Notes under the pieces: generated by a model
Databases searched by the model: none
Told to the model about the DNA's origin: nothing
Seen by the model: only the letters and a program-made list of their open reading frames with translations
Program-made: the position numbers and the translations under genes
Assembly: GCF_016920785.2 (NCBI RefSeq)
Contig: NW_024609857.1
Location: 195,747,027 to 195,811,026, forward strand
DNA: 64,000 nucleotides
Reading direction: 5' to 3'
From: Ixodes scapularis
Lineage: Eukaryota; Arthropoda; Arachnida; Ixodida; Ixodidae
Shown: positions 53,506-62,264 of the stretch, in pieces
Layout: each line of letters starts with the position of its first letter
How positions within the stretch are numbered: position 1 is the first letter of the stretch

Positions 53506-54395
53506 ATTCCTTTTTGGTTCAGATTTAAAGTCGCAAACAGTGGACTTGGTTTGCCGCTTTGCACCATCAGTATTTCATCTGTGTCGTCTTCTGGCTCCAA
53601 ACTGGCAACAGTCTTGCTGTTTTTACACACAACTGCAAAATGGTTCTGTTTTTTGCATTTGTTGCATGTTTTGTTCCATGCTGGACAAGCATTTCTAGCA
53701 CGTGCATGATCGCTTCCACAGTACTTACAATGCTGTACTGCTTGATTCGAACTTGTCTTTTTATCTTTTGCTCGGTCAACAGGTGGTAGACGACGGCGTC
53801 TGTCTTTCACTGCATGAACTTCCTCAGTTGCTGGTCTGCCTTCCTTGAAGACTTTGAGTTGCAGCTTCGTTGACTCATGCGCTAGACATACCTTGACAAC
53901 CTTTTCAAGCGACGGTTTATCAAGTTTTAGAATGTCCGCTCGCGCTTTCTCGTCATTCACTCCGCAGACAATCTGGTCTCGAATCATCTTCTCCTTTTCA
54001 GGTCCGAAGTTGCAGTCCCGAGTCTTCAATTTGAGATCGGTTAAAAACGTGTCGAACCTCTCGTCGGGGAGTTGTACTCGAGTGCGAAAGATGTAGCGGG
54101 AGTATACTTCGTTTTGCTTCGGTAAGAAGTGTGCATCCATAAGCCTCACCACGTGCTCAAAATCATACTCGGGGTGAGGTCTTTCTTGCGTTGCGCTTCC
54201 AAAGTTTAGCGTATTATAGATGTCCAGTAGGCTGTGTCCACCGATTGTCAAAACGAGAGCAACTTGCCTTTCGGAGGATGTTCCACTGACATCCGTAGCT
54301 TTCATGTAGAGCGTGAAGGCTTGCTTGAAGGTGCGCCATTGTTCGGCAGCGTTGCTGTCGTTCTCGAACTTCGGCGGCGGCGGGATCCTTTCCAT
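53484..54395 (-). CDS. Gypsy gag (capsid plus two zinc knuckles)
   Basis: A 303-residue frame starting ATG at 54395, 46 nt downstream of the primer-binding site. The capsid-like N-terminal half contains EQWRTFKQAFTLYMKATDV and SRYIFRTRVQLPDERFDTFL. A basic segment (KDRRRRLPPVDRAKDKKTSS) leads to two knuckles: CKYCGSDHARARNAC (C-x2-C-x4-H-x6-C, an unusual spacing) and CNKCKKQNHFAVVC (a normal CCHC). Gag coats and packages the RNA genome. It is intact to the point where the protease shifts frame. Confidence 0.9.
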   Translation of the reverse strand: MERIPPPPKFENDSNAAEQWRTFKQAFTLYMKATDVSGTSSERQVALVLTIGGHSLLDIYNTLNFGSATQERPHPEYDFEHVVRLMDAHFLPKQNEVYSRYIFRTRVQLPDERFDTFLTDLKLKTRDCNFGPEKEKMIRDQIVCGVNDEKARADILKLDKPSLEKVVKVCLAHESTKLQLKVFKEGRPATEEVHAVKDRRRRLPPVDRAKDKKTSSNQAVQHCKYCGSDHARARNACPAWNKTCNKCKKQNHFAVVCKNSKTVASLEPEDDTDEILMVQSGKPSPLFATLNLNQKGIRFQPPG

Positions 54396-54440
54396 GTCGT
54401 CTTCAGTGGCTGCACTAGTGGACGAGCGCGTTGACTTCTA

Positions 54441-54455
54441 CCACTTCTGACACCA
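54441..54455 (-). promoter_or_regulatory. tRNA primer-binding site
   Basis: Directly next to the 5' LTR, the - strand reads TGGTGTCAGAAGTGG. The first 11 bases are complementary to a tRNA 3' end TTCTGACACCA, which suits a tRNA-Leu acceptor stem. The tRNA identity is from general knowledge. Confidence 0.8.
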
Positions 54456-54601
54456 TGTTTCAATGTCGTTGGTTGCGGACACGTTTAACCTTTAAGAAAT
54501 GTTGATTGAATGCTTAATGACGAGTTACATTGTGGTGCGTACTTCGCGCCCCGCGTCTGATATGCCTCTGCCTTCGGCCCGGAGGTGGATGGCGCCAAAA
54601 T
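54456..54601 (-). repeat. 5' LTR, first segment
   Basis: 146 bp from TGTTTCAATG to the point where the non-LTR element entered. Continues at 59503-59543. Confidence 0.95.
54594..54601. repeat. 8-bp target duplication of the non-LTR element, left (GCCAAAAT)
   Basis: GCCAAAAT here and at 59495-59502. The intact LTR at 50281 has it once. Confidence 0.9.
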
Positions 54602-54780
54602 GGATGGATGGATGGATGAATACGGCTGAGCCCTTTGGATCGGGCGGTAGCTTACGCCACCTAGCCATTTTGTTTTACCATTTAAGCTTAGAATATTTAA
54701 ATGTGAAATCTATATTCACTCCGCAGTGCAAAGAAAGTGAGGCTATGAAACCCCCTTGCCATCAGTGGATAAGAAAATAC

Positions 54781-55614
54781 CTAGTTTTCTCTCGATTTCT
54801 GCCACCATTCACTTAATCTTTGCTTGGTAATCTCTACAGTCTTGAAATCCACTCTCCCTTCGCTGTCTCTAAAACCCAATGACTTTATTAAATCTATGTT
54901 GTCTTCGGTAGGCATAGGGTGAAGCCCTTTACAGTAGAGTATCAAGTGCTCAGCCGTCTCGTCCTCCTCTCCACAAGCAGTGCACACTGTATCAATTTCC
55001 TGGTACTTCACTCTGTATGTTCTGGTTCGCAGAACACCCGTTCTTGCCTCAAACAGCAATGAGCTTCCCCTAGAATTGTCATAAATGCTTTCTTTGGCAA
55101 TAACTCTTTTGTTTAATCTATAGCTTTCCAGAGCCGTCTTTGTCTGCATTCCCTCTAGCCACCAATCTCTTTCTGTGGCCTTAACTTTCTTCTTAACTGA
55201 GACTTGCTCTTCCGTATCTTCGCTATAGCCCAAAAACTTTCCTCTTAATTTCCTAGTGCGCTGTCTCCACTTTGTGTCTACACTCCTCATGTATAAATAG
55301 CTGAAAACCTTTCGTGCCCATTGCTCCCCGTCCATTTGCCTCAACCTATCCTCAAATCCTACCTTGCTCACCGCTTCCCTGCTCTCAAATGATGCCCATC
55401 CCATGTCTCCTTGTACTCCCTGGTTTGGCGTTTTGCAATGTGCCCCCAAAGCCAGTCTACCTACTCCGCGCTGTTTTATTTCTAGTCTCGCATGCACTTC
55501 GGATTTCATGCATAGCACTGCGTTTCCAAAAGTCAAGCCAGGCACCATGACCCCTTTCCAAATCTCTCTCACCACCTCATACCTGTTGTAATTCCAAAGT
55601 GCTCTATTTTTCAT
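54781..55614 (-). CDS. Non-LTR ORF2 C-terminal part (after frameshift)
   Basis: A 277-residue frame continuing ORF2 beyond the frameshift. It carries EVVREIWKGVMVPGLTFGNA, the conserved post-thumb segment, and a C-terminal zinc finger CTACGEEDETAEHLILYC (Cys211, Cys214, His223, Cys228), which probably binds nucleic acid. In-frame sequence extends upstream of the first Met (about 55614-55720, with KYLGVWVCDGAEYLRDHEKY). The end -QKSREN is followed by a short 3' UTR of about 180 bp. Confidence 0.9.
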   Translation of the reverse strand: MKNRALWNYNRYEVVREIWKGVMVPGLTFGNAVLCMKSEVHARLEIKQRGVGRLALGAHCKTPNQGVQGDMGWASFESREAVSKVGFEDRLRQMDGEQWARKVFSYLYMRSVDTKWRQRTRKLRGKFLGYSEDTEEQVSVKKKVKATERDWWLEGMQTKTALESYRLNKRVIAKESIYDNSRGSSLLFEARTGVLRTRTYRVKYQEIDTVCTACGEEDETAEHLILYCKGLHPMPTEDNIDLIKSLGFRDSEGRVDFKTVEITKQRLSEWWQKSREN

Positions 55615-55697
55615 TACAGCTGCATTTCTGTTGCCCTTACCTATTATATACTTTTCATGGTCTCTGAGGTATTCTGCACCATCACATACCCATACTC

Positions 55698-57971
55698 CTA
55701 GATACTTGTATTTACTAGCTCTCTAATATTCTGTATCTTCAGCCTCTCAACTTCATCCTCGTTAAAAATCATGACTGCCGATTTTTCGCTACTGAATTCT
55801 AAACCTAATTCCTCTCCTTCCCTACCACAGATGCTCATTAATTCCTGCAACTCTGTCCTGTTGTTAGCCATTAGTACAATATCATCCGCATACATCAATC
55901 CCGGTAAGGATTGCTGAATTTTTTGGCCTAGCTTACTGTAAGAAAGGTTGAACCCAAGCCTACTCTTCTCTAGTCTATCCTCCAATCCTCTCAGATACAA
56001 CATAAACAGCAAAGGCGATAACGGGCACCCCTGCCTAAGGCCTCGTCTTATCTCTATTTTCCCTGTCGCCTTTCCTTCCCATGTTATAATCACTTTGTTA
56101 TCTTTGTAAATGTTCCTTAATAGTGCTGTTAGTCCTTCATCTAGGTTTAAGTTCTCCATTATGTCCCACAGGTTTCTTTGGTTCACATTGTCATAGGCAC
56201 CCTTGATATCCAGAAATGCCAGCCAGAGCTGTCTGTTTTCTTTTTGCGCTATTTCTATACACTGTGTTAGAGAAAATAAATTGTCCTTCAACCTTCTTTG
56301 TTTTCGAAACCCGTTCTGTAATTCGCCCAGTGTGCCCTCGCAATCTACCCATTCCTCCAGTCTGTTCTTTATAATCTGCATTACCAACCTGTAAATAACC
56401 GGTGTCACGGTTATAGGACAATAATTCCTAATATCAGACTTATCTCCCTTTCCCTTATATATCATACTCATCCTACTAAGCCTCCATTCATCTGGAATAT
56501 TTCCTTTTGTTATCATGGTACTCACTAACTCCCTTAGTTTTGCCCTAGATTTAGGACCCAAATTCTTCACCAGCTTGATAGGGATACCATCTGTGCCTGT
56601 CGACGTGCCACTAGGGACTCTTCGTTCCGCCTTTTCCCATTCTCTTTGTCCAAAATCCGCGATGTCACCAACTGGACTGCTACTTCCTTCGGTTCTCCTA
56701 TCTTCCACATGTAACCGTTCCCGAAATTTCTCCTCCATCACTGCTCCTATATATTGTATCGCATCATCTCCCTCTAATTGATCTCCCTGATGCGAGAGTA
56801 TGAACCTCTGTCTAGCTTGCGTTGTTTCACCGAGTGAGTTCAAGTGCTCCCAAAACTTCTTGGCAGCGTTTCTATCTTTCTTAGTTACATTACTCATCCA
56901 TTCCTCACCCTTTCTCTGAATTTTCGCATTGATCAAACTGGATGCCTCTCGGCGACATGTTATAAAATTGTCCCATTTTCTTTTTACTTCCGTTTCGGAC
57001 TCCCCACTACGCTTGGAATACCTGTGTTCTCTAGAGGCTTCCTGACGTTTTTGTATCGCTTGCTTCACTTCTTTGTCCCACCAGCTTTTTGGTCTATGTC
57101 CTTGCTTCCCCTTTCGTTTACTCTTAACTTTGTCTAGTTCTAGAGCAAAAAGCCTAGTTAGGCTCTCATAGGTCCAATCTGTATGCCGTTGCCCTGAAAC
57201 TGCTGCCTCTATTCTTTCAACAACTATTTCCAACTCTTTGTCGCTGCAGAAATTTTGCTTTGAATTATGTTGTCTAGTTTCAGCATTTACTTCTCTGGCA
57301 AAATTCAGCTTAATACGTTTGTGATCACTACCAAGACTTTTGGAACCTTCTTCATCTATTTTCATTACTTGTAACTTACCATATATTTTGTGTGACATGA
57401 GTACGTAATCTATAGTTGAATGCAGATTGCCAGTTTCCCAAGTTATGTGCCCGTCACACTTCTGACTGGTATTACATAAAACTAAGTCATGTTTTTCCAC
57501 CAGTTCTAGTAATATGCTTCCAGTTGAGTCCGTACACCCATCCAGACCCTCAATATGGGCATTCATGTCTCCCATAATAATTATTTCGGAGCCTTCCCCT
57601 AGTTCACTAATGTCTCTTGATATGCAATCAATCATTTTTCTGTTTTCCTCTTTAGCACCTGTCCCTGTCCATAAGTAAACCACTCCAAGGACTGTTGATT
57701 CCCCAGCGACTTTTCCTTTCAGCCACAAATGTTCGGCGCACTCCTTTCTGATCCTTTGAAAGTTCATATTCTTCTTAATAAATGCTCCAATTCCACCTCC
57801 CTTCCTCGTTCCCTCCATTCTGTTGCATTCTTCCCACGCATAGTCAGGGTTGCAAGGTGGCTGCTCCATGTCTCTGAGATGTGTTTCCACAAACCCATAC
57901 ACCATTAAATCCTCCTTTCTTAGTTGCTCCTCTACCTCTTCCCATTTTAACCTATTTCTACCACCCTGCAT
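55698..57971 (-). CDS. Non-LTR ORF2: endonuclease and reverse transcriptase
   Basis: A 757-residue frame. N-terminal apurinic-type endonuclease: FVETHLRD (Glu29), IIIMGDMNAHI (Asp135, Asn137), ITWETGNLHSTIDYVL (Asp188) and LGSDHKR (Asp216, His217); this nicks the target DNA to prime reverse transcription. RT follows: NYCPITVTPVIYRLV (516-530, with Cys where Arg is usual), LAFLDIKGAYDNVNQ (motif A, Asp588), RRGLRQGCPLSPLLFMLYL (642-660) and GLMYADDIVLMANN (catalytic Asp695, Asp696). After ERLKIQNIRELV a one-base slip in GTAAATAC produces a premature stop at 55698; the proper frame continues at 54781-55720. The start is ATG at 57971; upstream codons are open only to a TAA about 50 nt away. Confidence 0.95.
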   Translation of the reverse strand: MQGGRNRLKWEEVEEQLRKEDLMVYGFVETHLRDMEQPPCNPDYAWEECNRMEGTRKGGGIGAFIKKNMNFQRIRKECAEHLWLKGKVAGESTVLGVVYLWTGTGAKEENRKMIDCISRDISELGEGSEIIIMGDMNAHIEGLDGCTDSTGSILLELVEKHDLVLCNTSQKCDGHITWETGNLHSTIDYVLMSHKIYGKLQVMKIDEEGSKSLGSDHKRIKLNFAREVNAETRQHNSKQNFCSDKELEIVVERIEAAVSGQRHTDWTYESLTRLFALELDKVKSKRKGKQGHRPKSWWDKEVKQAIQKRQEASREHRYSKRSGESETEVKRKWDNFITCRREASSLINAKIQRKGEEWMSNVTKKDRNAAKKFWEHLNSLGETTQARQRFILSHQGDQLEGDDAIQYIGAVMEEKFRERLHVEDRRTEGSSSPVGDIADFGQREWEKAERRVPSGTSTGTDGIPIKLVKNLGPKSRAKLRELVSTMITKGNIPDEWRLSRMSMIYKGKGDKSDIRNYCPITVTPVIYRLVMQIIKNRLEEWVDCEGTLGELQNGFRKQRRLKDNLFSLTQCIEIAQKENRQLWLAFLDIKGAYDNVNQRNLWDIMENLNLDEGLTALLRNIYKDNKVIITWEGKATGKIEIRRGLRQGCPLSPLLFMLYLRGLEDRLEKSRLGFNLSYSKLGQKIQQSLPGLMYADDIVLMANNRTELQELMSICGREGEELGLEFSSEKSAVMIFNEDEVERLKIQNIRELVNTSI

Positions 57972-58074
57972 GCTAATATATCCAATGTCTGATTGTGCTG
58001 TTTTTTATACCTGTTCTTACGTTTTCTCCTCTTTTTAACCCTGGGTGCCTCTCCTGACTTCGTTGGGTTTTCAA

Positions 58075-59265
58075 TTACTTCAGTGCCCCCAGGGCCCTCG
58101 GTCCCCCCAAAAAAGCAGTCACCGTGCGGCCCATCCTATCCCCCACCCTGTAACCCGTGGCCTCACTGTAGTGAATGCCATCTGCAAAAGGGCGGGAGCC
58201 AGCTTCGTACACCTCTCTGTTTACTTCCATTACGTCGTACCGAAGCTGTCGACTCATACCCTTAATTACGCCGTTGGCTTCGACAACCCTCCTCTCCGTT
58301 AACCCGGACTGCCCCCGAACTTCTGGAATGGTGCACACAACCACATGCACATTCTCAGACACGTCCCTCAGCTTACGTATTCCCACGTTTAGCTGCTTTC
58401 CGAGGTTCTGGCTCCTACCCTTCAGCACATCATTAAGCCCCGCATGAACTATTACTAGGTTCCTTCCCTCCCGGTTATCCCACACCCCCTCACGTGCTGC
58501 GGTCATAGCATCCACCATACACTTCCCTGGCTGGACCTCTACGGTTACCCTCTGGTCTCCCTTCACCCTGTTATGTACACCCCTCCTAACCCGTGCTACG
58601 TTAGAGCTCCCCACTACCAGTACCCTAGATCCCCCTGGTGCCTGCGCGCCTTTGTCCTGCGACTTATCTCCTGTCACCTGACTGCCCGACGCCTGCTGCT
58701 CGAAGGCGCCATTGAGCTGAGGTTCAATCAGCTCTCCAGCGTCGTCGAGCCCGCCTGCCAACAGGCCGGACTCCCGACCACCAAGGACCCCAGCCTGCAG
58801 ACTGGTGGTTCGTCCCGCTAGAACTGACACTTCCTCCTTTCTTTCCTCGCTACTCTCACTCGCTCGAATTACACCTTCCAGGCGCTCTACCCTACTGTCA
58901 CACTCCCTCTTACGCTCCTCTAAACCCGCCTTCCATACTTCCCCCAGCTCTTCCGCCTGCTTCTCGAGGCCGACCCGCTGCTCCCTCTCATGATTAAGCT
59001 GCCTAGTCAGCTCCTCTACCTGGGCCTCGAGACCCACCCGCTTCTCTCCTTCTGCCTTAAGCTGGGCCTCAATCTCCCGAACTCTACCCTCCCATTCCCC
59101 AGTTACCTGCTGAAGCTTCACACAAAGCCGACACTCGAAACTCACCTCCGCCGCCACCTCCAGGCTCCCGAAACCCGTCTCCTCCAGGTAACACCACCTC
59201 CCACACCCCTCGCACTGCACCAACTCGTCCCCACCCTTGTCATGCCGACCCAAATCTAGACCCAT
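58075..59265 (-). CDS. Non-LTR ORF1: PHD-like finger, coiled coil, SGNH esterase
   Basis: A 396-residue intact protein. Residues 15-50 form a PHD/RING-like zinc finger (VQCEGCGRWCYLEE ... VSFECRLC, with Cys18, 21, 25, 45 and 48). Residues 50-140 are a charged coiled coil (AQVEELTRQLNHEREQRVGL). Residues 213-385 are an SGNH/GDSL hydrolase: RVLVVGSSNVARV (block I, Ser220 or Ser221), VIVHAGLNDVLKG (block III, Gly and Asn) and DGIHYSEATGYRVGDRM (block V, Asp362 and His365). Such esterase-bearing ORF1 proteins are known in CR1-related elements, where they may act at membranes or lipids; the role is unproven. The finger may bind DNA or histone tails. The complete ORF suggests the element moved recently. 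Confidence 0.9.
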   Translation of the reverse strand: MGLDLGRHDKGGDELVQCEGCGRWCYLEETGFGSLEVAAEVSFECRLCVKLQQVTGEWEGRVREIEAQLKAEGEKRVGLEAQVEELTRQLNHEREQRVGLEKQAEELGEVWKAGLEERKRECDSRVERLEGVIRASESSEERKEEVSVLAGRTTSLQAGVLGGRESGLLAGGLDDAGELIEPQLNGAFEQQASGSQVTGDKSQDKGAQAPGGSRVLVVGSSNVARVRRGVHNRVKGDQRVTVEVQPGKCMVDAMTAAREGVWDNREGRNLVIVHAGLNDVLKGRSQNLGKQLNVGIRKLRDVSENVHVVVCTIPEVRGQSGLTERRVVEANGVIKGMSRQLRYDVMEVNREVYEAGSRPFADGIHYSEATGYRVGDRMGRTVTAFLGGPRALGALK

Positions 59266-59494
59266 GTCTAGACCGGGAACAAACCGTCCCTTCCCGCCAA
59301 AAATTCAAACACAGCCTACTTTGCGAAACTAACGTTAACTGCTGCTGTTCAAACCTAATACTGCTACCGCATAGTCACTTCCAATCAACTCTCAAAAAAA
59401 GAGAGAGAAAAGAAGAAAAACTGGCACTTAGCTTCGGATGCTCGAGGAGAACCAGGAAACACGTCCGCTCACCGCAACTCAGTACGAGTCACAG
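59266..59494 (-). promoter_or_regulatory. 5' UTR of the non-LTR element
   Basis: About 230 bp between the element start and ORF1, expected to hold an internal promoter. No motif was identified. Confidence 0.5.
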
Positions 59495-59502
59495 GCCAAA
59501 AT
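59495..59502. repeat. 8-bp target duplication, right (GCCAAAAT)
   Basis: Second copy of the duplication at 54594-54601; LTR sequence resumes at 59503. Confidence 0.9.
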
Positions 59503-59543
59503 ACACAGGAGGGTGGCGCCATCTAGCGACATGTCTTGTAACA
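59503..59543 (-). repeat. 5' LTR, second segment
   Basis: The last 41 bp of the split LTR, identical to 50427-50467, ending TCTTGTAACA. Confidence 0.95.
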
Positions 59544-59548
59544 GAAAG
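59544..59548. repeat. 5-bp target site duplication, right (GAAAG)
   Basis: Matches 50276-50280. Confidence 0.9.
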
Positions 59549-60409
59549 TGATTTTATTTAGAACGAGAAAAGAATAGCTGTCCTCTTCTTTGAAACCGTT
59601 TTTTGCGCACAGAGTCGAGCTTCAAAATAGTCCCATGATTTAAAATTATTTTAAACAAATCTGAACATGAATACAAAAAAAAAATCACGCTTACAGTGAA
59701 CCAGCTCAGTTCCTCTAGCATACAATTAAAAAAAAATAGATAAAATGCCAGAAAGCTGTCTCAGAAAATAAAAAAAACGCGTGAAGGAAATTCTTTGAAA
59801 TTTTATCACAATCAAGTTGTGTTTACAAGAAAACGGCTGGCGTTGCACTTTAATATTTTGTATGCTGAGTTACTATGTTTACCAGGAGCATGCCCTTAAA
59901 TGGCGTTGCTGCGTTATGATGTGAAACTTAGTTACGAGACTTCAAAATCGCATAAAAAAGACTCTTTTTTGAATACATATAAAAAAAATTGTGAGTGTGC
60001 TAATTAAGAAAAACGCGTATACACGGAACTAGACGAGTCCTTCACCTATTCAATAAAAAAATAGAACACGCCTTGGATGCATTATGAGTCTAGAAACTTG
60101 GAATGCATAAAGGCTTTGAAAATATCAAAACTTGCACTTTTTGTTTTCTTACTGTGCATTAAGTTTTGAAAAATGAATAATATATTTTGCGCTAAAAAGG
60201 TCATGATGAGTTGGAGATTTGTTTGCAAAAACGAACGAAATACGTGGCACGCACAGACGCGACATTTGCACCGCAAACAGGAGCGTTAGCACAACTGCCA
60301 CCGGTATTATGACTGGGGCCGTGGGACTCGTCGCGCTGCTGGCGGCTGGCCCTCTCTTTGCCCATTTTATATTTGCCTGAGCGTCCTTACCGCCGAGCTC
60401 ACCCTGCGT
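59549..60409. other. Non-coding stretch, nothing recognised
   Basis: A+T-rich continuation of the pre-insertion locus. No domain in the short - strand frames. Confidence 0.5.
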
Positions 60410-60510
60410 CATTGGGGGGGAGAAGGGGGGGGGGGGGAATGCCGTTGAACTGCCCCCCCCCCCCCCCCCCCGCAAAAAAAAAAAAAAAAAAAGATCCTGT
60501 CTGCGCCATT
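60410..60510. repeat. Poly-G, poly-C and poly-A cluster
   Basis: G runs at 60414-60437, about 20 C at 60452-60471 and about 21 A to 60492, followed by GATCCTGTCTGCGCCATTGA. The last phrase looks like the conserved end of a dispersed repeat, but only one copy is in the window. Confidence 0.7.
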
Positions 60511-60917
60511 GACATGTAGACTGTGATTTTGGTAAATAGTGGAAGCGTCTCTGGAAGAGACCACTCAGAAGGCCCGCGACGTGCATATCTATAAATCGAC
60601 TGATGTCAAGTGCTCATGGTCCCGGCTTAGGACGGTCTTTCAATTTCAAGAAGCCACACGAACAAGCGGAACGACACAGACGCCTTCGAGCAAATACCCT
60701 TCCTCAAGTGTCGAGACCCGAGAACCTCAGCAATGGGGAACAGCAAGTTGGTGACAGGAGAGAAGGCCGGTAATTTGGTTGCAAAACAAGGGCGAGATTA
60801 AGTCGAGACCCCACAAGACACAAGAGTGCATCTGGGATCTGGACGAATTAAAATTCAAGGGGAGGGAAATGTATGCTCGGCGGCAAGAAGACGAGGTTCG
60901 GAAAATCGGTTGTGCCG

Positions 60918-61130
60918 TAAGGCCGGGGTCACACTGCTTGTACATTATACAAACGACAGTCTGCAAACAGTTTCGAACGCAAGTCACCGCAAGATCCGTG
61001 CTTCGAGTGCCGCATGGCAATGAGCTTGAGGAGAAACTTGGGCGCGCGGCATTCGAACCGCGGATATAGTGGTGACTCGTGTTTGTACACTGTTTTTTGC
61101 AAGATGTATGAGAAGTGTGACCCCGGCTTA
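60918..61130. mobile_element. MITE with GGCCGGGGTCACAC ends
   Basis: The left end TAAGGCCGGGGTCACACTGC and the right end reversed TAAGCCGGGGTCACACTTCT begin inverted repeats of about 55 bp that also share ACAGT and TACAAACRC. 213 bp, no coding capacity. Confidence 0.8.
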
Positions 61131-61451
61131 AGAGGGCGCGGTACCTCTATTTATTCGTCCGTTTCAGCCACCAGATGGCGCGCGGCTCGAAACGTGGTTG
61201 AACGCGCAACTTCTAGATGGCGCCAGTATCGAGGTGTGAAAAGGCCCGCGTTACCCGCTGCGTAAAATAGATCCCGAAATGTGCCGTGTTCTCCCGGCGG
61301 AGGAAGTTTCTCCCTCCCTCGCGCGCGCTTGGTATGTACGCGCGGTGGCCGAGTCCGGCCTCTGCGCTGTGTGATGCAGTGGGTGGCGTTCGTTTCTGTT
61401 CGGAGGTAGGAATAAAAATGCCGGTCCCCTTTTTTACGACGCTCGTTTCTA

Positions 61452-61482
<31 letters not shown>

Positions 61483-62228
61483 ATCTCAAGTGACCTACAG
61501 TACCGCCTGTTCGAAATCGTCCTTTGCGGTGAGCGATTGAGAGTCAGGTTAGCATTTTATTTGGGTCAGCACTACACGTTCAATGGAGACCTCGGGCGGC
61601 GATGTAAATATGCATTGCTCCCCAAAGTGTGTCCAAGGTGCGCAATGACAATTGGAAAGGGTATTGAAGGCGCGCGACCGTCGGTTGGTAAAATACGTGC
61701 GTTAGATTCACTTATTCAGTCTAATCATTTTTGCCAACGTCTTTTATCTGTTTCGACAAATGACATGGTCGAGTCTATTGATAACCTTAGCTAGATTGGA
61801 CGTACGGAGTGTCCGGGCTTTAAATAAATTTGCTTCGTTTATGTGAATGAATAACTGTTTTCTCTTTTCCGTGCTCGGTGCTATGCAAAAATCGCTGAGA
61901 TGTTATGGTAGCTCAGTGTGGCGGCGTTTTGCACGCTGACTCGCTATTGCATTCGCTGTGCACAATATGTGTTCAGATGGAATGTGCCAAATCGTATTTG
62001 CGATCGATTTGATAGATTTACTTTGCTACAGTGTTAATTATATTTTCCTGATTTAAACGGGTTCGTCCCTGATCTGAGCCTAAATTCAAATTCGAAGGGC
62101 AGACAGACTTGGCGTCGGAACAGCCGTTATGCGCAGAAAGAAATTAGTACCATGAAAGAAAACCAAAAGGATACGAGGTGGCTCAGTGTTATAGAAGTAA
62201 TGAGTGAGCAAAGGATGCCATCGTACGT

Positions 62229-62264
<36 letters not shown>

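Larger units (their letters stand above)
54602..59494 (-). mobile_element. Near-complete non-LTR retrotransposon (4.9 kb), two ORFs
   Basis: Bounded by an 8-bp duplication of LTR sequence. The 3' end (- strand) finishes with three to four TCCA repeats (54602-54620), a microsatellite tail. The 5' end is near 59494. ORF1 (58075-59265) and ORF2 (54781-57971) are separated by 103 bp. ORF2 has one frameshift near 55710-55725; otherwise no stops are seen. The RT type (RQGCPLSPLLF, YADD) and ORF1 architecture suggest an RTE/CR1-like group; I do not assign the clade. A decayed relative lies at 32600-33930. It is the youngest structure in the nest. Confidence 0.95.
50281..59543 (-). mobile_element. 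Ty3/gypsy LTR retrotransposon, nested with a non-LTR element
   Basis: A complete - strand element of about 4.37 kb once the 4.9-kb insertion is removed. Order: 5' LTR (54456-54601 plus 59503-59543), tRNA primer site, gag, protease, reverse transcriptase/RNase H, integrase, polypurine tract, 3' LTR (50281-50467). It has a GAAAG target duplication. The LTRs are both 187 bp, differ at 3 positions (about 1.6 percent) and have TGTT...AACA ends. Coding is broken between gag and protease, twice in RT (a stop near 52936 and a shift before 52804) and once at the RNase H/integrase join, so it cannot move itself. Confidence 0.95.
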
